Shown piece after piece: positions 4,382 to 6,105 of a stretch of 6,105 bases of DNA (within the stretch, counting starts at the first letter, position 1; each line of letters begins with the position of its first letter). The stretch comes from Bacillota bacterium (GTDB lineage: Bacteria > Bacillota > DTU025). The stretch lies in contig DMOT01000120.1 in assembly GCA_003456765.1 (NCBI GenBank), positions 1 to 6,105 on the forward strand, written 5' to 3'. The translations under genes and the position numbers were made by a program. A model generated the notes under the pieces. That model worked only from the letters and a program-made list of their open reading frames with translations, searched no databases and was not told the DNA's origin.

Positions 4382-6105
4382 ATGAAAAAACTCCTGGCCG
4401 TTCTCGTCGCCACCGCGATGATTGGTATCATCGCTATCCCGGTGTTGGCGAGTCCCTTCTCCGATTTGCCGGAGGAGTCGCACTGGGCGCTTGACGCTGT
4501 AAGAATGCTTGCTGCGTTAGGCATTATCGATGGCTATCCCGATGGGACGTACAAGGGAACACAGCCTGCGACGAGGTATGAAGTGGCCCTGATAGTAGCG
4601 AGGGCATTAGAATACCTCGACAGGGACGTCAGAAAGATGTCTGAGAGAATGTCTGAGCTAGAAGGGAAACTGGACGCGCGGGTAGAGCCTGTACCGGTTA
4701 CAGAACCAGAGCCGGTTCTGCAGCCTCCCGCAACGCCCGACGCCACCATTCTTGAGCAGGTAATCTACGAGAAGATTGCTGCGATGTCAGATGAGCAGTG
4801 GGCAGATTTCGAGGAGAAGCTCTACGAACTGGTTGCCCAGGTTGATGACCTGAGCGCTGAGAACAAGGCAGAACATGCCGGGCTTTGGGAGGCCATTGAG
4901 GCCCTCAAGACGGCTCGCACCGTAGTAGTTGCTGAGGATGGTGCCGAGACCGAATTGGCCCTGGATGAGCTGAAGGCTCAGATCATGATGGCCGTCTATG
5001 ACGCCGTGAATGCGGAGAGGGATGAACGCGAAAGAGCTATGGACGACCTCAAGGCTCTGCTTGATGTCGCCCTTGCCGAGCAGAAAGCCGAGATCATGAT
5101 GGCTATGCATGATTCCCTTAGTGCTGAAAGGGATGATAGAGCTCGGGAGATAGCGGAGCTGGAAGCAAAGTTCCAGTTGGCTCTTGACGAGCAGAATGCA
5201 GCTTTGACACTGGCTTTCTATGATTCCATAAGGGCTGCATCCGAAGACGACCTCGTGGGCCTAGATAGGTTGGCCGGCGAGTGGCAGCTTGCTTTGGACG
5301 AGTACAATGCCGAACTCACCATGGCTTTCTACGATTCTCTTAGGGCAGCGCAGGATGACAATGCGCGAGCCATTGAGGATGCTATGGCCCAGGTCGAGCT
5401 GAGGCTTGCCGAGCAGAAAGCTGAGCTCACGATGGCTCTCTATGATTCCATGGAGGCTGCCAGGGATGAGCACGTTCGCGATATCGAGGATTTGGAGGCC
5501 AGGTGGCAGCTGGCTCTCGACCAGCAGAATGCTGAACTTACGATGGCCCTCTACGATTCTGTCTGGGCTGCGCAGGAAGAGAATGCTGCCAACCTGGAGG
5601 CGCTGGAGGCCAAGTGGCAGCTGGCTCTTGATGAGCAGAATGCCGAGCTTATGATGGCCTTCTACGATTCAGTTTGGGCTGCCAAAGAAGAGACCGCAGC
5701 CGATCTAGAGGCAATGGAGGCCGAATGGCAGCTGGCGCTTGACGAGCAGAATGCCGCTTTAACGATGGCTTTCTACGATTCGTTGAAGGCGCAGCGCGAA
5801 GAGATACTGGCAGCACTGGAAGCGTCGGAGCTAGAGTACGAACTGGCTCTCGATGAGCTCAGGGCTGAACTGATGATGGCTTTCTATGATTCTCTATGGG
5901 CCGAATCCGAAGAGAGAGCAAGGGCCATTGAGGGGCTGGAAGAGGACTTCGATCTGAAGCTTCTGGAGCTCCGTGCCGAGATGGCGATGGAGTCTTATGA
6001 TTCAATCTTCGCGGCGCGCGAAGAGTGTTTGGCTGAGGTTGACGCTGTTGTGGCGACAATCGAGGCGCTGCAAGACGAGTTCAGTCGTGAACTGGCTGCA
6101 CTCAA
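4382..6105 (+). CDS. Secreted SLH-domain protein with long 37-residue-repeat coiled coil (partial, runs off the window)
   Basis: The frame is open from ATG 4382 to the window end (574 full codons, no stop). Residues 1-23 are a Sec signal peptide (MKK, hydrophobic core, cleavage after VLA). Residues 25-77 are one SLH domain: FSDLPEESHWALDAV, then LGIIDGYPDGTY, then the binding-motif variant TRYE (64-67). SLH domains bind peptidoglycan-linked polymers or modified peptidoglycan. Residues 78-100 are helical, 101-120 form a Pro/Glu-rich linker, and from about 123 the protein is continuous Glu/Ala/Leu helix. From 192 onward it consists of exact 37-residue units with a YDS motif. No Pro occurs after 119, and the first Cys is 549. 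This layout resembles Thermotoga Omp-alpha (SLH plus rod-like coiled coil plus C-terminal membrane anchor). OmpM of Negativicutes, with a C-terminal beta-barrel, is the main alternative. The C-terminus that would decide lies outside. The likely role is tethering and spacing between cell wall and outer membrane. Confidence 0.9.
   Translation, partial: MKKLLAVLVATAMIGIIAIPVLASPFSDLPEESHWALDAVRMLAALGIIDGYPDGTYKGTQPATRYEVALIVARALEYLDRDVRKMSERMSELEGKLDARVEPVPVTEPEPVLQPPATPDATILEQVIYEKIAAMSDEQWADFEEKLYELVAQVDDLSAENKAEHAGLWEAIEALKTARTVVVAEDGAETELALDELKAQIMMAVYDAVNAERDERERAMDDLKALLDVALAEQKAEIMMAMHDSLSAERDDRAREIAELEAKFQLALDEQNAALTLAFYDSIRAASEDDLVGLDRLAGEWQLALDEYNAELTMAFYDSLRAAQDDNARAIEDAMAQVELRLAEQKAELTMALYDSMEAARDEHVRDIEDLEARWQLALDQQNAELTMALYDSVWAAQEENAANLEALEAKWQLALDEQNAELMMAFYDSVWAAKEETAADLEAMEAEWQLALDEQNAALTMAFYDSLKAQREEILAALEASELEYELALDELRAELMMAFYDSLWAESEERARAIEGLEEDFDLKLLELRAEMAMESYDSIFAAREECLAEVDAVVATIEALQDEFSRELAAL
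4955..6105 (+). repeat. In-gene tandem repeat, 111-bp unit, ten full copies plus a partial
   Basis: Units start at 4955, 5066, 5177, 5288, 5399, 5510, 5621, 5732, 5843 and 5954, with an eleventh beginning at 6065. The codon for the motif Tyr (His in unit 2) falls at 4997, 5108, 5219 and so on to 5996, always 111 bases apart. The consensus core is LALDEQNAELTMAFYDS, followed by an acidic/Ala-rich helix ending in an aromatic residue and Gln. By hand count units 6 and 7 share 89 of 111 bases and 29 of 37 residues, and many of the differences are silent. The middle units are the most alike; the outer ones are diverged. Confidence 0.95.

Noticed and set aside
4382..4450. Lipoprotein signal peptide on the SLH protein
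   Set aside because: There is no Cys near the cleavage region. The sequence ends in VLA-S, a signal peptidase I site.
4787..5473. Antisense open frames (4787-5110 and 5261-5473) opposite the SLH gene
   Set aside because: They mirror the repeat codons of the coding strand, have no SD or domain, and show the same repetitive pattern in reverse.
4955..6105. Regular 111-bp repeats as a CRISPR array or satellite
   Set aside because: The repeats stay in one open frame, differ largely by silent or conservative changes, and have no constant-repeat/variable-spacer structure.

Overview
The window looks like part of an envelope-biogenesis locus from a bacterium with two membranes, probably a diderm lineage of the Bacillota (Negativicutes, Halanaerobiales or Limnochordia-like). 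Thermotogota- or Synergistota-like hosts are not excluded. The reasoning is that an LpxB-like glycosyltransferase, an LptB ATPase, a DUF3084 membrane protein and an S-layer-homology (SLH) protein with a long coiled coil lie together on one strand. LptB and LpxB-type proteins belong to lipopolysaccharide (LPS) assembly, and SLH-plus-coiled-coil proteins tether outer membrane to peptidoglycan in several diderms. TTG starts with strong Shine-Dalgarno (SD) sequences also fit a Bacillota-type host. No rRNA or other taxonomic marker is present, so the lineage is an inference.

Layout, all on the plus strand. (1) 1-359 is the 3' end of an ABC ATPase, closest to the polar amino-acid uptake type. (2) 425-1705 is an LpxB-related glycosyltransferase with a TTG start; it lacks the acidic motif expected in true LpxB. 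(3) 1706-1969 is non-coding, with a 10-bp-stem inverted repeat and a consensus -10 box. (4) 2015-2734 is LptB, near-canonical in every motif, with a proposed TTG start; an in-frame ATG exists at 1970. (5) 2764-4086 is a DUF3084 protein, 29 bp behind lptB and surely co-transcribed with it. (6) 4087-4381 is a 295-bp gap with a candidate extended -10 promoter, a leader hairpin and TGATCAGG direct repeats. (7) 4382-6105, running off the end of the window, is a secreted SLH-domain protein.

The SLH protein is the most striking item. After a signal peptide, one SLH domain and a Pro-rich linker, it consists of at least ten tandem 37-residue units without a single insertion or deletion. A Tyr-Asp-Ser motif recurs every 37 residues, ten times. 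The hydrophobic pattern fits ten steps per 37 residues, i.e. a 3.7-residue periodicity rather than classic heptads. If it forms one continuous helix, the visible part would span over 50 nm.

Working model (inference): LptB powers LPS or lipid export from the inner membrane, and the LpxB-like enzyme makes or modifies a glycolipid. DUF3084 is predicted to project a coiled coil into the periplasm from the inner membrane. The SLH protein links peptidoglycan to the outer membrane across a wide periplasm.
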